Part shown: positions 55,956 to 64,000 of the stretch, piece after piece
Layout of the letters: each line of letters opens with the position of its first letter
How positions within the stretch are numbered: position 1 is the first letter of the stretch
From: Paraburkholderia sp. Tr-20389
Lineage (GTDB): Bacteria; Pseudomonadota; Gammaproteobacteria; Burkholderiales; Burkholderiaceae
Assembly: GCF_017104565.1 (NCBI RefSeq)
Contig: NZ_JAAGPD010000007.1
Location: 124,001 to 188,000, forward strand
Direction: 5' to 3'
Length of the DNA: 64,000 nucleotides
The notes under the pieces: generated by a model
Seen by the model: the letters and a program-made list of their open reading frames with translations, nothing else
Databases searched by the model: none
What the model was told of the DNA's origin: nothing
Made by a program: the position numbers and the translations under genes

Positions 55956-57416
55956 ATGCGTCTGATCCAAAAAGCACTCACGTTCGATGACGTGCTCCTC
56001 GTCCCGGCTTTCTCCGACGTTCTGCCGCGCGACACCAGCCTCAAAACCCGGCTGACCCGCAACATTTCCCTGAATATGCCGCTCGTGTCCGCCGCCATGG
56101 ACACCGTCACGGAAGCTCGCCTTGCCATCGCGATGGCGCAGATGGGTGGCGTCGGCATCATCCACAAGAATCTCACGCCGGCCGAGCAGGCTCGCGAAGT
56201 CGCGAAGGTCAAGCGTTTCGAATCGGGCGTCGTGCGCGATCCGATCACCGTTCCGCCGCAAATGAAGGTGAGCGACGTGATCGCGCTGTCGCGCCAGCAT
56301 GGCATTTCGGGCTTCCCTGTCGTCGAAGGCGTCCAGTTGATCGGCATCGTCACGAATCGCGACCTGCGCTTCGAAACGCGTCTGGACGAGCCCGTGCGCA
56401 CGATCATGACGCCGCGCGAGCGCCTCGTCACCGTCAAGGAAGGCACGCCGCTCGCCGAAGCGAAGGCGCTGATGCACAGCCACCGCCTCGAACGCGTGCT
56501 GGTCGTCAACGACGCATTCGAACTGCGCGGCCTGATGACGGTGAAGGACATCACGAAGCAGACGGAACACCCGGACGCCTGTAAGGACGAGCATGGCAAG
56601 CTGCGCGCAGGCGCCGCTGTCGGCGTCGGCCCGGACAACGAAGAGCGCGTGTCGCTGCTGGTGCAGGCGGGCGTCGACGTGATCGTCGTCGATACGGCGC
56701 ACGGCCACAGCAAGGGCGTGCTGGAGCGCGTCCAGTGGGTCAAGAAGAACTTCCCGCACGTCGAGGTGATCGGCGGCAACATCGCCACGGCCGACGCGGC
56801 CAAGGCGCTCGTCGAATACGGCGCGGACGGCGTGAAGGTCGGTATCGGCCCCGGTTCGATCTGCACGACGCGTATTGTCGCGGGCGTGGGCGTGCCGCAA
56901 ATCTCGGCAATCGCGAATGTGTCGGCGGCGCTCAAGGGCACGGGCATCCCCGTGATCGCGGACGGCGGCGTGCGCTTCTCGGGCGACGTCAGCAAGGCGC
57001 TGGCGGCCGGCGCCAATGCGGTGATGATGGGCAGCATGTTCGCCGGCACGGAAGAAGCGCCGGGCGACGTGTTCCTGTATCAGGGTCGCCAGTACAAGTC
57101 GTACCGCGGCATGGGTTCCGTCGGCGCGATGAAGGACGGCGCGGCTGATCGCTACTTCCAGGACAACTCCGCGAACATCGACAAACTGGTGCCGGAAGGC
57201 ATCGAAGGCCGCGTCGCGTACAAGGGTTCGGTCGGCGCGATCCTGTTCCAGCTGATCGGCGGCGTGCGCGCGTCGATGGGCTACTGCGGCTGCCGCACGA
57301 TCGACGAAATGCACGAGAAGGCCTCGTTCGTCGAAATCACGGCGGCGGGCATGCGCGAATCGCACGTGCACGACGTGCAGATCACGAAGGAAGCCCCCAA
57401 CTACCACGTGGACTAA
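55956..57416 (+). CDS. guaB: Inosine-5'-monophosphate dehydrogenase
   Basis: NAD-dependent oxidation of IMP to XMP, the first committed step to GMP. The 486-residue TIM barrel has a pair of CBS domains inserted (about 95-205), the catalytic C303 in [18 protein letters not shown], and the flap region [20 protein letters not shown]. It starts [20 protein letters not shown]. It is followed by an unknown membrane gene and guaA, so GMP synthesis genes share one strand. Confidence 0.98.
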   Translation: MRLIQKALTFDDVLLVPAFSDVLPRDTSLKTRLTRNISLNMPLVSAAMDTVTEARLAIAMAQMGGVGIIHKNLTPAEQAREVAKVKRFESGVVRDPITVPPQMKVSDVIALSRQHGISGFPVVEGVQLIGIVTNRDLRFETRLDEPVRTIMTPRERLVTVKEGTPLAEAKALMHSHRLERVLVVNDAFELRGLMTVKDITKQTEHPDACKDEHGKLRAGAAVGVGPDNEERVSLLVQAGVDVIVVDTAHGHSKGVLERVQWVKKNFPHVEVIGGNIATADAAKALVEYGADGVKVGIGPGSICTTRIVAGVGVPQISAIANVSAALKGTGIPVIADGGVRFSGDVSKALAAGANAVMMGSMFAGTEEAPGDVFLYQGRQYKSYRGMGSVGAMKDGAADRYFQDNSANIDKLVPEGIEGRVAYKGSVGAILFQLIGGVRASMGYCGCRTIDEMHEKASFVEITAAGMRESHVHDVQITKEAPNYHVD

Positions 57417-57422
57417 TTGCCG

Positions 57423-58238
57423 ATGAAGCCGCTGCTGCGTGCCGTACTGATCATCGATGCCTTGTTGTTGCTGGCGTTCGGGCTGCTGTTCCTGCTCACG
57501 CCGTGGAAATCGTTGTACGACGCGCTGCAGCTGGTGCAGACGGACCCTGTGCTGGTCGGGCAGGGGGCGGGCATTGCGCTGATCGGTCTCGCCTGGCTGG
57601 CGCTGCATGCGTCGATCGACGGTGCGATGACGGCGACCACGGCCAAGGTCGTCGGGCACGTGAACTGGCTGACAGGCGTGCTGATGCTGGTCTGGCTGGT
57701 CGGGCTGCATACGCCGCAGCTGACGGGTTTCGGTCAGCTGGTGGCGGTGCTGACGGGCGTCGTGCTGCTCGTGATCGGTCTGGGCGGTGTGAAGCTTTCG
57801 AGCGCCGTGAAGCGGCGCGAGCGGCTAGCGGGTACGGCTGCTGCCGAACGTGCCGATCGCGTCGCGTCGCGCGAGGCCGAGAACGAAGCGCGCAAGGCCG
57901 AGCGGGAGCGTAATGTCGCGCGTCCGGGTGTCGTCTATCCGGCAACGGGAGCGCACGTCGAGCCGACGCTGGGCGTCACGCCGACGGCGAGCGGTTCGCG
58001 ACCGGTGAGCCCTGCGACGGGCCATCCCGTCGAGCCGGGCCTGACGGCTGCAGCGCCGCGCGCCATGATGCCGGAGGCAGCAGCCGCCGCACGCGAAGAC
58101 GCGCTGGCGCATGAACGCCGGGCCGGCGCCCACGAAGACGCCGCCGCGCGCGAACGTGCCGCGGCCGAGCGTAGCGAAGCCGACGCCCGCGCCGCCGAAG
58201 CGAAGTCCGGCACGCCACGGCCGCCGTTTCATGGCTGA
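57423..58238 (+). CDS. Unknown membrane protein with charged C-terminal tail, between guaB and guaA
   Basis: A 271-residue protein of unknown function. Four hydrophobic helices are visible (about 3-24, 40-62, 72-92 and 97-117), then a long Ala/Glu/Arg-rich hydrophilic tail (about 120-271) with helical, coiled-coil-like runs (REAENEARKAERERN; AAAREDALAHERRAGAHED). Two similar tail segments, VVYPATGAHVEPTLGVT and PVSPATGHPVEPGLTAA, suggest a short repeat. ATG 57423 is 6 bases after the guaB stop, with TTG 57417 as an alternative. No domain was recognised. Confidence 0.75.
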   Translation: MKPLLRAVLIIDALLLLAFGLLFLLTPWKSLYDALQLVQTDPVLVGQGAGIALIGLAWLALHASIDGAMTATTAKVVGHVNWLTGVLMLVWLVGLHTPQLTGFGQLVAVLTGVVLLVIGLGGVKLSSAVKRRERLAGTAAAERADRVASREAENEARKAERERNVARPGVVYPATGAHVEPTLGVTPTASGSRPVSPATGHPVEPGLTAAAPRAMMPEAAAAAREDALAHERRAGAHEDAAARERAAAERSEADARAAEAKSGTPRPPFHG

Positions 58239-58438
58239 CGCGAGCAAGCGCACGCCCACTGCCGACACAACCAGAATCCGTCTGCGCGCAGGTCTTGATC
58301 GAGCGCGGCAACGCTGCGACGCGCTGTTTAGCGTGTTGACGCCGCACCAGCCGGTTCGTTTTGAATACAACGCCGTCCTGTCGCGTTGCGACAAGCGCGG
58401 CTTCCCCTATCCGTTCCTTTTAGATTCCGTCCGCTGCC

Positions 58439-60022
58439 ATGCATGACAAGATCCTGATTCTCGACTTCGGTTCGCAAGTCACCCAACTGATCGCACGCCG
58501 CATCCGTGAAGCGCACGTGCTGTCGGAAATCCATCCGCACGACGTCAGCGACGAATTCATCCGCGAATTCAAACCGACGGGCATCATCCTGTCGGGCGGC
58601 CCGAACTCGGTGACCGAGACCGACACGCCGCGCGCGCCGCAAGCCGTGTTCGAAGCGGGCGTGCCCGTGCTCGGCATTTGCTACGGCATGCAGACGATGG
58701 CCGAGCAGCTCGGCGGCAAGGTCGACAGCGGCCATCTGCGCGAATTCGGCTACGCGGAAGTGCGCGCGCGCAATCACACGAGCTTCCTCGACGGCATTCA
58801 GGACTTCGCGACGCCCGAAGGCCACGGCATGCTGAAGGTCTGGATGAGCCACGGCGACAAGGTGCTGGAAATGCCGCAAGGCTTCCAGCTGATGGCATCG
58901 ACGGAATCGTGCCCGATCGCCGCGATGGCGGACGAGACGCGCCATTTCTACGGCGTCCAGTGGCACCCGGAAGTCACGCACACTGTGCAGGGTCGCGCGA
59001 TGCTCGAACGTTTCGTGCTGAAGATCTGCGGCGCGAAGCCCGACTGGGAAATGGGCAACTACATCGACGAAGCCGTCGAGAACATCCGCAAGCAGGTCGG
59101 CAACGAGCATGTGATTCTCGGTCTGTCGGGCGGCGTGGATTCGTCGGTGGCGGCGGCGCTGCTGCATCGCGCGATCGGCGACCAGCTGACCTGCGTGTTC
59201 GTCGATCACGGTCTGCTGCGTCTGAATGAAGCCGAGCAGGTGATGTCGATGTTCGCGGACAACCTCGGCGTGAAGGTGATCCATGTCGACGCGAGCGAAG
59301 CGTTCATGTCGAAGCTCAAGGGCGTCACCGATCCGGAAGCGAAGCGCAAGATCATCGGCGCGGAATTCGTCGAAGTGTTCCAGACGGAAGCGGGCAAGCT
59401 CACGGATGCCAGGTGGCTCGCGCAAGGCACGATCTATCCGGACGTGATCGAGTCGGCGGGCAAGGGCAAGAAGGCTGCGCACACGATCAAGAGCCACCAC
59501 AACGTCGGTGGTCTGCCGGAAACCCTGAACCTCAAGCTGCTCGAACCGCTGCGCGAGCTCTTCAAGGACGAAGTGCGCGAACTGGGCGTGAAGCTGGGCT
59601 TGCCGCCTTCGATGGTGTATCGCCATCCGTTCCCTGGCCCTGGCCTCGGCGTGCGGATTCTCGGCGAAGTGAAGCGCGAATACGCCGATCTGCTGCGCCG
59701 CGCGGACGCGATCTTCATCGAATCGCTGCGCACGTTCATCGACAAGGACACGGACAAGTCGTGGTACGACCTGACGAGCCAGGCGTTCGCGGTGTTCCTG
59801 CCTGTGAAGAGCGTCGGTGTGATGGGCGACGGACGCACGTATGAGTATGTCGTTGCGCTGCGCGCTGTGCAGACGCTGGATTTCATGACGGCGCATTGGG
59901 CGCATCTGCCGCATGATCTGCTCGGACATGTGTCGAACCGGATCATTAATGAGGTGCGCGGGATCAATCGTGTCGTGTACGACATTTCGGGGAAGCCGCC
60001 GGCTACAATCGAGTGGGAGTGA
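58439..60022 (+). CDS. guaA: GMP synthase (glutamine-hydrolysing)
   Basis: Amidates XMP to GMP with ATP and glutamine. The 527 residues contain a class I glutamine amidotransferase domain with nucleophile C81 in [16 protein letters not shown] and His/Glu in QWHPEVTHT, an ATP pyrophosphatase domain with P-loop [15 protein letters not shown] (about 222-236), and a C-terminal dimerisation domain ending [10 protein letters not shown]. Complete. The start is 200 bp after the membrane gene; that gap shows nothing clear. Confidence 0.98.
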   Translation: MHDKILILDFGSQVTQLIARRIREAHVLSEIHPHDVSDEFIREFKPTGIILSGGPNSVTETDTPRAPQAVFEAGVPVLGICYGMQTMAEQLGGKVDSGHLREFGYAEVRARNHTSFLDGIQDFATPEGHGMLKVWMSHGDKVLEMPQGFQLMASTESCPIAAMADETRHFYGVQWHPEVTHTVQGRAMLERFVLKICGAKPDWEMGNYIDEAVENIRKQVGNEHVILGLSGGVDSSVAAALLHRAIGDQLTCVFVDHGLLRLNEAEQVMSMFADNLGVKVIHVDASEAFMSKLKGVTDPEAKRKIIGAEFVEVFQTEAGKLTDARWLAQGTIYPDVIESAGKGKKAAHTIKSHHNVGGLPETLNLKLLEPLRELFKDEVRELGVKLGLPPSMVYRHPFPGPGLGVRILGEVKREYADLLRRADAIFIESLRTFIDKDTDKSWYDLTSQAFAVFLPVKSVGVMGDGRTYEYVVALRAVQTLDFMTAHWAHLPHDLLGHVSNRIINEVRGINRVVYDISGKPPATIEWE

Positions 60023-60041
60023 GGTCGGGTTGAAAAGAAGA

Positions 60042-60064
60042 GGGCGCTGCGGCGCCCTTTTTTT
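60042..60064 (+). terminator. Rho-independent terminator after guaA
   Basis: GGGCGC / GCGCCC stem (60042-60047, 60052-60057) with a short loop and a run of seven T. It ends guaA transcription before the convergent acetyltransferase gene. Confidence 0.85.
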
Positions 60065-60075
60065 ATCGCCGGCGC

Positions 60076-60588
60076 CTACGGCCTCTTCAGCACATACGTC
60101 GCCGCCATCGTCCCATAGTAAGGCTGCAAACCGAGACACCGCATCCCCAGCCGCTTCACTACCTTGATCGATCGTTCATTCGACGGATGCGTCGTCGCGT
60201 GGATCGACGCAAGACCAAGAACATCGAAAGCAAACGCGATCATCGCGTGCGCCGCTTCCGTCGCATAGCCGTGGCCCCAGTGATCCCGTTTCAGCCGCCA
60301 GCCGACTTCGACGGGATTGCGCGGTTCGTTCTCGATGTGCTGAACGCAGCCCGCGCCGATGATTTCGCCGTTGTCTTTCCTGATGATCGACCACCACGAA
60401 AAGCCGAACTGGTCCCAGCGTTGTCTCGCGCTATCGATAGTCGCCTGTACTTCCATCGCAGTCGCAATCGAACCGTCACCGAGGTACTGCATGACAACAG
60501 GATCGGAATTGAGCGCGAGAAGTCCGGCGAAATGGGTTTCGTCGAATGGTTCGAGGCGCAGCCGCGCAGTTTCGAGCGGGGTTCGCAT
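60076..60588 (-). CDS. GNAT family N-acetyltransferase (RimJ/RimL-like)
   Basis: A 170-residue GNAT protein starting MRTPLETARLRLEPFDETHF. The acetyl-CoA site is in RDHWGHGYATEAAHAMIAFAF (Q/R-x-x-G-x-G/A type), followed by THPSNERSIKVVKRLGM, both typical of the RimJ/RimL subgroup that acetylates protein N-termini or small amines. Substrate unknown. ATG 60588 is preferred by family alignment over ATG 60615. It lies 51 bp after the UdgX gene on the same strand, so it may be cotranscribed with it. Confidence 0.85.
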   Translation of the reverse strand: MRTPLETARLRLEPFDETHFAGLLALNSDPVVMQYLGDGSIATAMEVQATIDSARQRWDQFGFSWWSIIRKDNGEIIGAGCVQHIENEPRNPVEVGWRLKRDHWGHGYATEAAHAMIAFAFDVLGLASIHATTHPSNERSIKVVKRLGMRCLGLQPYYGTMAATYVLKRP

Positions 60589-60639
60589 GGCGTGTCGTCC
60601 GTGGCTGCCGTCCATGCTCGCGCATTCGCCGACGCAACG

Positions 60640-62112
60640 CTAGTCCGGCGCACGCTGTTGTTCCTTCACCGCATCCGCTAGTTCACGCGCCCGAACCAGC
60701 GCGTCCGCAATCGATGCCAGCACCCGCTGACGGTCCTCGTCATGTTGCTGCCGCAACGCATACGACGGGTGATACGTCGCGATCACCTGCATACCGTTCA
60801 CATCGAGCGTTTCGCCGATGCAATCGCTCAAGCCGACCTTCTCGTGCAGCAACGCTCCCAACGCGGTCGCGCCCAGCGTGACGACGACGGCAGGCCTCAC
60901 GCGTTCGAGTTCTCGTTCCAGCCAATAACCGCACGCGTCGATTTCCTGCTGCGCCGCCGTCTTGTGCAGACGCCGCTTGCCGCGCAGCATCCATTTGAAG
61001 TGCTTGACGGCGTTTGTCAGATATAGACTGTCACGCGCCAGACCCGCGCGCTCGATCGCCACATCGAGCAGCCGGCCTGCCGGGCCGACGAACGGCTTGC
61101 CCGCGAGGTCTTCGAGATCGCCGGGCTGCTCGCCGATCAGCATGATGCCCGCATCGCCGGGACCGATGCCGTCGACGGCCTGCGTCGCGTGCCGCCACAA
61201 TTCGCAGCGCCGGCAAGCGTCGAGCGTCGACGGGTGTTGTCGCGCGGGCTGCGCGCTGTGCGCATCGACGGGCACGCTTTTACCGCCGAGCATGCCGACG
61301 CCGCTCGCCTGCGCGATCCGTCGCGCGCCGCTTTTCGCTTCGCTGATCATCGATGGAATCAGGCTGCCTTCGGGCAAGGCTTTCCAGAAGCGCACGGGCA
61401 TGTGCTGTTCGAGCGCGCTCTCGTTCAGGCGCGCGGGATTGAACGTGCTGCGATAGTAGGCGAGCCAAAGCGCTTCGGCTTCGTCGGCGGTGTGGGCAGC
61501 ATGATCGCCGGATCGTGCGGGGCCACGTTCGAGCCGCAGCGCGCTGCCGTTCCACCATGCCGCGCCGTCGGGTGTCGAGATGAGCCAGGTCGAACGGCCC
61601 ATGCGTCGCGCGAAGTGCTCGGCCGACCACGCGAGCACATCGTGTTCCGGTTCGTACCACGCGACGTATTCGGGCAGATCGGGAGTGGGCGTATCGTCAG
61701 CGGCGTCGCGCAGCCGGAACCGCACGTACGCGATCATGTCGTGTTTCGCGCGCCGCACGGCCTTGGCCATCTTGTAGAGCCGGGCGCCGTCGGTATCGGC
61801 AGGCGACGCGACCGAGCGGTCGCCGCCATGCCATCGCCAGAGTACGCGATAGAGAAACGCCCAGCGGGCCGGCTCGCGATACAGCGCGGCGTCGTTCAGC
61901 AGTTCAGCAAGCTCGCGGGATAGGCGGACTTCAGCGGGCACAGTCGGTGCAAACGGTGTAACAGCTTCATCGTCGAACAGCGTGTGAGCGGCAGCATGAG
62001 CGTCGTCGCGAATGCGCCAGTCGATTTTCTCAGGTACGACGCGCTGCGCCAGCGCCTGTAGCGCCGCTTCCCGCCACGCGGCGAACGTGTCGTCGATCGC
62101 GATCACATGCAT
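60640..62112 (-). CDS. udgX: UdgX-type uracil-DNA glycosylase-superfamily protein with N-terminal DUF4130 domain
   Basis: A 490-residue two-domain protein. The N-terminal half (about 1-250) matches the DUF4130 domain linked to radical SAM proteins. The C-terminal half (about 295-485) is a uracil-DNA glycosylase fold with a family-4-like N-terminal Cys set (CRRCELW), motif GEQPGDLEDLAGKPFVGPAG, and the UdgX-specific loop KRRLHK at 379-384. In Mycobacterium smegmatis UdgX the His of this loop bonds covalently to uracil-site DNA; here it is H383. It begins 16 bp after the radical SAM gene, so the two form an operon. Confidence 0.93.
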   Translation of the reverse strand: MHVIAIDDTFAAWREAALQALAQRVVPEKIDWRIRDDAHAAAHTLFDDEAVTPFAPTVPAEVRLSRELAELLNDAALYREPARWAFLYRVLWRWHGGDRSVASPADTDGARLYKMAKAVRRAKHDMIAYVRFRLRDAADDTPTPDLPEYVAWYEPEHDVLAWSAEHFARRMGRSTWLISTPDGAAWWNGSALRLERGPARSGDHAAHTADEAEALWLAYYRSTFNPARLNESALEQHMPVRFWKALPEGSLIPSMISEAKSGARRIAQASGVGMLGGKSVPVDAHSAQPARQHPSTLDACRRCELWRHATQAVDGIGPGDAGIMLIGEQPGDLEDLAGKPFVGPAGRLLDVAIERAGLARDSLYLTNAVKHFKWMLRGKRRLHKTAAQQEIDACGYWLERELERVRPAVVVTLGATALGALLHEKVGLSDCIGETLDVNGMQVIATYHPSYALRQQHDEDRQRVLASIADALVRARELADAVKEQQRAPD

Positions 62113-62128
62113 ACGCGAACGCCCCGCG

Positions 62129-63340
62129 TCAAAGCAGCGACAACTGCGTGGGCGGTGGCGTCAACGCGTGCCGCAACCGTTCGGTCGATAGATCAGACTG
62201 CGCCGGACGATAGTCGACTGTCACGACGAAGGGCTTCGTCTTCTCCATCGAGCAGCGCAGCTGCACGAGATCTTGATAGCGAATGAGTCGCGAGCGCCGC
62301 AATTCCACCAGCCGCTTCGCGTTGCGCATGCCGATGCCCGGCACGCGCGCGATCATGCGCGCGTGGGCGCGATTCAGATCGACGGGAAAACTGTCGCGAT
62401 GATTGAGCGCCCACGCGAGTTTCGGATCGATATCGAGCGCGAGATTGCCGGGCTTGTCGAACAGTTCGTCGACGCGAAAGCCATAGCCGCGCAGCAGAAA
62501 ATCCGCCTGATACAAACGGTGCTCGCGCAGCAGCGGCGGCGCTTTCGCAGGTAGGGAAGTCGGGCTGTCGGGAATCGGGCTGAACGCGGAGTAATAGACG
62601 CGCTTGAGTCGGTACGAGCCGTACAGCGTCTCCGCCGTTTGCAGGATCGTGCTGTCGCTGGTTTCGTCCGCGCCGACGATCATCTGCGTGCTTTGTCCCG
62701 CTGGCGAGAAGCGGGGCGCTTTCGCGTCGTTCCCGGCTTCTTCGCGCGCGAGACGGATCGAGCCCATCGCGAGGCGGATCGTGCGCGCGCTTTTTTCGGG
62801 TGCGAGCCGTTCCAGACTGATTTCCGTCGGCAGTTCGATATTGACGCTTAAACGGTCCGCGTAACGGCCTGCTTGCGCGATCAGCGCATGATCGGCGTCC
62901 GGAATCGTCTTCAGATGAATGTAGCCGCGAAACTGATGATCTTCTCGCAGCGACTGCGCGACGCGCACCAGTTGCTCCATCGTGTAGTTCGAGGACTGGA
63001 TCACGCCGGAGCTGAGAAACAGCCCGTCGATATAGTTGCGCCGGTAGAAGTCGAGCGTGAGGCTGACGACCTCCTCGGGCGTGAAACGCGCGCGCGGCAC
63101 GTTGCTCGTGCGCCGGTTCACGCAGTACTGGCAGTCGTACAAACAGAAGTTGGTCAACAGGATCTTGAGCAACGAAACACAGCGGCCGTCGGGCGTAAAG
63201 CTGTGGCAGATGCCTGAACCCGTGCTCGCGCCGAGCCCGTCCGTGTCGCGCGAACTGCGCTGCGGCGCACCGCCGCTCGCGCACGATGCGTCGTATTTGG
63301 CCGCGTCGGCGAGTATTTCGAGCTTTTTGAGCAGTTCCAT
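62129..63340 (-). CDS. Putative DNA modification/repair radical SAM protein
   Basis: A 403-residue radical SAM enzyme. The [4Fe-4S] ligands are C66, C70 and C73 in NFCLYDCQYCVNR. A helix-hairpin-helix DNA-binding motif (ARVPGIGMRNAKRLVELRR) lies near residues 335-355, and an early Cys/Ser/Gly-rich segment (KYDASCASGG) and SGICHSFTPDGRC precede the cluster. The family occurs beside UdgX/DUF4130 genes and is annotated as putative DNA repair; its reaction is unknown. The start MELLKKLEILADAAKYD is the family start. A LexA box lies 14 bases upstream. Confidence 0.92.
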   Translation of the reverse strand: MELLKKLEILADAAKYDASCASGGAPQRSSRDTDGLGASTGSGICHSFTPDGRCVSLLKILLTNFCLYDCQYCVNRRTSNVPRARFTPEEVVSLTLDFYRRNYIDGLFLSSGVIQSSNYTMEQLVRVAQSLREDHQFRGYIHLKTIPDADHALIAQAGRYADRLSVNIELPTEISLERLAPEKSARTIRLAMGSIRLAREEAGNDAKAPRFSPAGQSTQMIVGADETSDSTILQTAETLYGSYRLKRVYYSAFSPIPDSPTSLPAKAPPLLREHRLYQADFLLRGYGFRVDELFDKPGNLALDIDPKLAWALNHRDSFPVDLNRAHARMIARVPGIGMRNAKRLVELRRSRLIRYQDLVQLRCSMEKTKPFVVTVDYRPAQSDLSTERLRHALTPPPTQLSLL

Positions 63341-63354
63341 GATGAATGGAGATG

Positions 63355-63370
63355 CTGTATATATGTACAG
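63355..63370 (-). promoter_or_regulatory. LexA (SOS) box upstream of the radical SAM-udgX operon
   Basis: CTGTATATATGTACAG, CTGT-N8-ACAG, matching the E. coli SOS consensus at 18 of 20 positions when flanks are included (TGCTGTATATATGTACAGTA). It lies just downstream of the predicted -10 and 14 bases before the start codon, an ideal place for repression. Confidence 0.9.
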
Positions 63371-63371
63371 T

Positions 63372-63399
63372 ATTCTACGCGGTCACAGAATGCCCACAA
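63372..63399 (-). promoter_or_regulatory. Predicted sigma-70 promoter for the radical SAM-udgX operon
   Basis: On the minus strand, TTGTGG (63394-63399), 16-base spacer, TAGAAT (63372-63377). The LexA box follows at once and would cover the transcription start. Confidence 0.6.
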
Positions 63400-63474
63400 G
63401 GCGCAACGCGGGGGCTGTCCTGGCTTTGTTTCAGTTTTTAGCCAATAGCGCGTACAGCGCTGCGCGAAAAGCAA

Positions 63475-63501
63475 AACGCGGCGCACAAGATGCGCCGCGT
63501 T
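63475..63501 (-). terminator. Terminator after the APC permease
   Basis: Perfect 11-bp stem AACGCGGCGCA / TGCGCCGCGTT with a CAAGA loop. In the minus direction it is followed by TTTTGCTTTT, so it ends the permease transcript and isolates the SOS operon. Confidence 0.75.
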
Positions 63502-63545
63502 CGTTGAACACGGTCCGTAACAACGAACCGTGCTTCATTCAAAGA

Positions 63546-64000
63546 TCAGATCGCCACTTCAGGCGGCGCCTGGCGGAACAGGCGCGTGATCCAGCACAGA
63601 TACACGATGCCCAGCACGAACCACACCGCGCCGAGCACGAGCGCCGTCTTCTCGAGGCTCGCGAGCAGCCAGATATCGGACACCGCGCCGATCAGCGGAA
63701 ACACCAGCCCGCCGAGCACGCCGATCTTGCGATCGCCGTGGTCGCCCGACAGATACACGCGGATCACGCACAGGTTGACGGCCGTGAACGCGAGGAACGC
63801 GCCGAAGTTGATGAACGACGTCGACGTGGCCACATCGAGCTTCAGTGCGATCAGGCCGACAATGCCCGCAATCGCGATGTTGATCGCCGGGGTCTTGAAG
63901 CGCGGGTGAATGAAACCGAAGATGCGTTTCGGCAGAATCTCGTCGCGGCCCATCGCGTAGAGCAGGCGGCCGACGCTCGCCTGCGCGGAGATGCCCGACG
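63546..64000 (-). CDS. APC-family amino acid permease, C-terminal part (cut by window edge)
   Basis: The frame is open to the window edge; about 151 C-terminal residues are visible. ASVGRLLYAMGRDEILPKRIFGFIHPRFKTPAIN is the conserved loop before helix 9 of amino acid-polyamine-organocation permeases. Four hydrophobic helices follow (helices 9-12). The tail ends RQAPPEVAI. Substrate cannot be told from this part. Confidence 0.85.
   Translation of the reverse strand, partial: SGISAQASVGRLLYAMGRDEILPKRIFGFIHPRFKTPAINIAIAGIVGLIALKLDVATSTSFINFGAFLAFTAVNLCVIRVYLSGDHGDRKIGVLGGLVFPLIGAVSDIWLLASLEKTALVLGAVWFVLGIVYLCWITRLFRQAPPEVAI

Overview
This window is a high-GC, gene-dense stretch of core chromosome from a betaproteobacterium of the Burkholderiaceae, most likely Paraburkholderia or Burkholderia sensu lato. 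That placement is inferred from gene order (smc-zipA-ligA; dapC-dapD-yffB-dapE-prmB; rpsB through rnhB), the codon and GC pattern, and a dispersed intergenic repeat at 51266-53220 that I recognise as typical of these genomes. Nearly everything is housekeeping. No tRNA, rRNA, CRISPR array, prophage or plasmid origin was seen.

Layout. 1-9 kb: the 5' part of lplT, alr, radA, a small conserved protein, a class III CoA-transferase/racemase, a YheS-type ABC-F ATPase, a glutathione peroxidase and cardiolipin synthase. 9-14 kb: a minus-strand lysine/diaminopimelate operon (dapC, dapD, yffB-like, dapE, prmB). 14-24 kb: an EamA transporter, smc, zipA, an inverted secreted alpha/beta hydrolase, ligA and def. 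24-29 kb: minus-strand map, glnD and an rluB with an unusually long repetitive disordered N-terminus. 29.5-46 kb: the classic plus-strand run rpsB-tsf-pyrH-frr-uppS-cdsA-dxr-rseP-bamA-skp-lpxD-fabZ-lpxA-lpxB-rnhB plus a SpoU-type methyltransferase, which joins translation, undecaprenyl-phosphate and isoprenoid synthesis, outer-membrane assembly and lipid A synthesis. 46-51 kb: divergent ppsR/ppsA, then an NfeD/SPFH membrane pair.

51.3-53.2 kb: the only clearly mobile region. Two inverted copies of an intergenic repeat fill the whole space between the 3' ends of the SPFH gene and smpB. They enclose a perfect 27-bp inverted core, and one arm is split by an intact 1176-bp IS5-family element with a 4-bp TAAG target duplication. 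53-60 kb: smpB, divergent ratA-rnfH, a second EamA transporter, and guaB - unknown membrane protein - guaA.

60-64 kb: the most interesting region. A minus-strand pair encodes a radical SAM protein with a C-terminal helix-hairpin-helix and a UdgX-type uracil-DNA glycosylase-fold protein carrying the KRRLH loop. A GNAT acetyltransferase lies downstream. The pair starts just downstream of a near-consensus LexA (SOS) box that overlaps the predicted promoter, which points to a DNA-damage-induced repair module of unknown chemistry. The window ends inside an APC-family amino acid permease.
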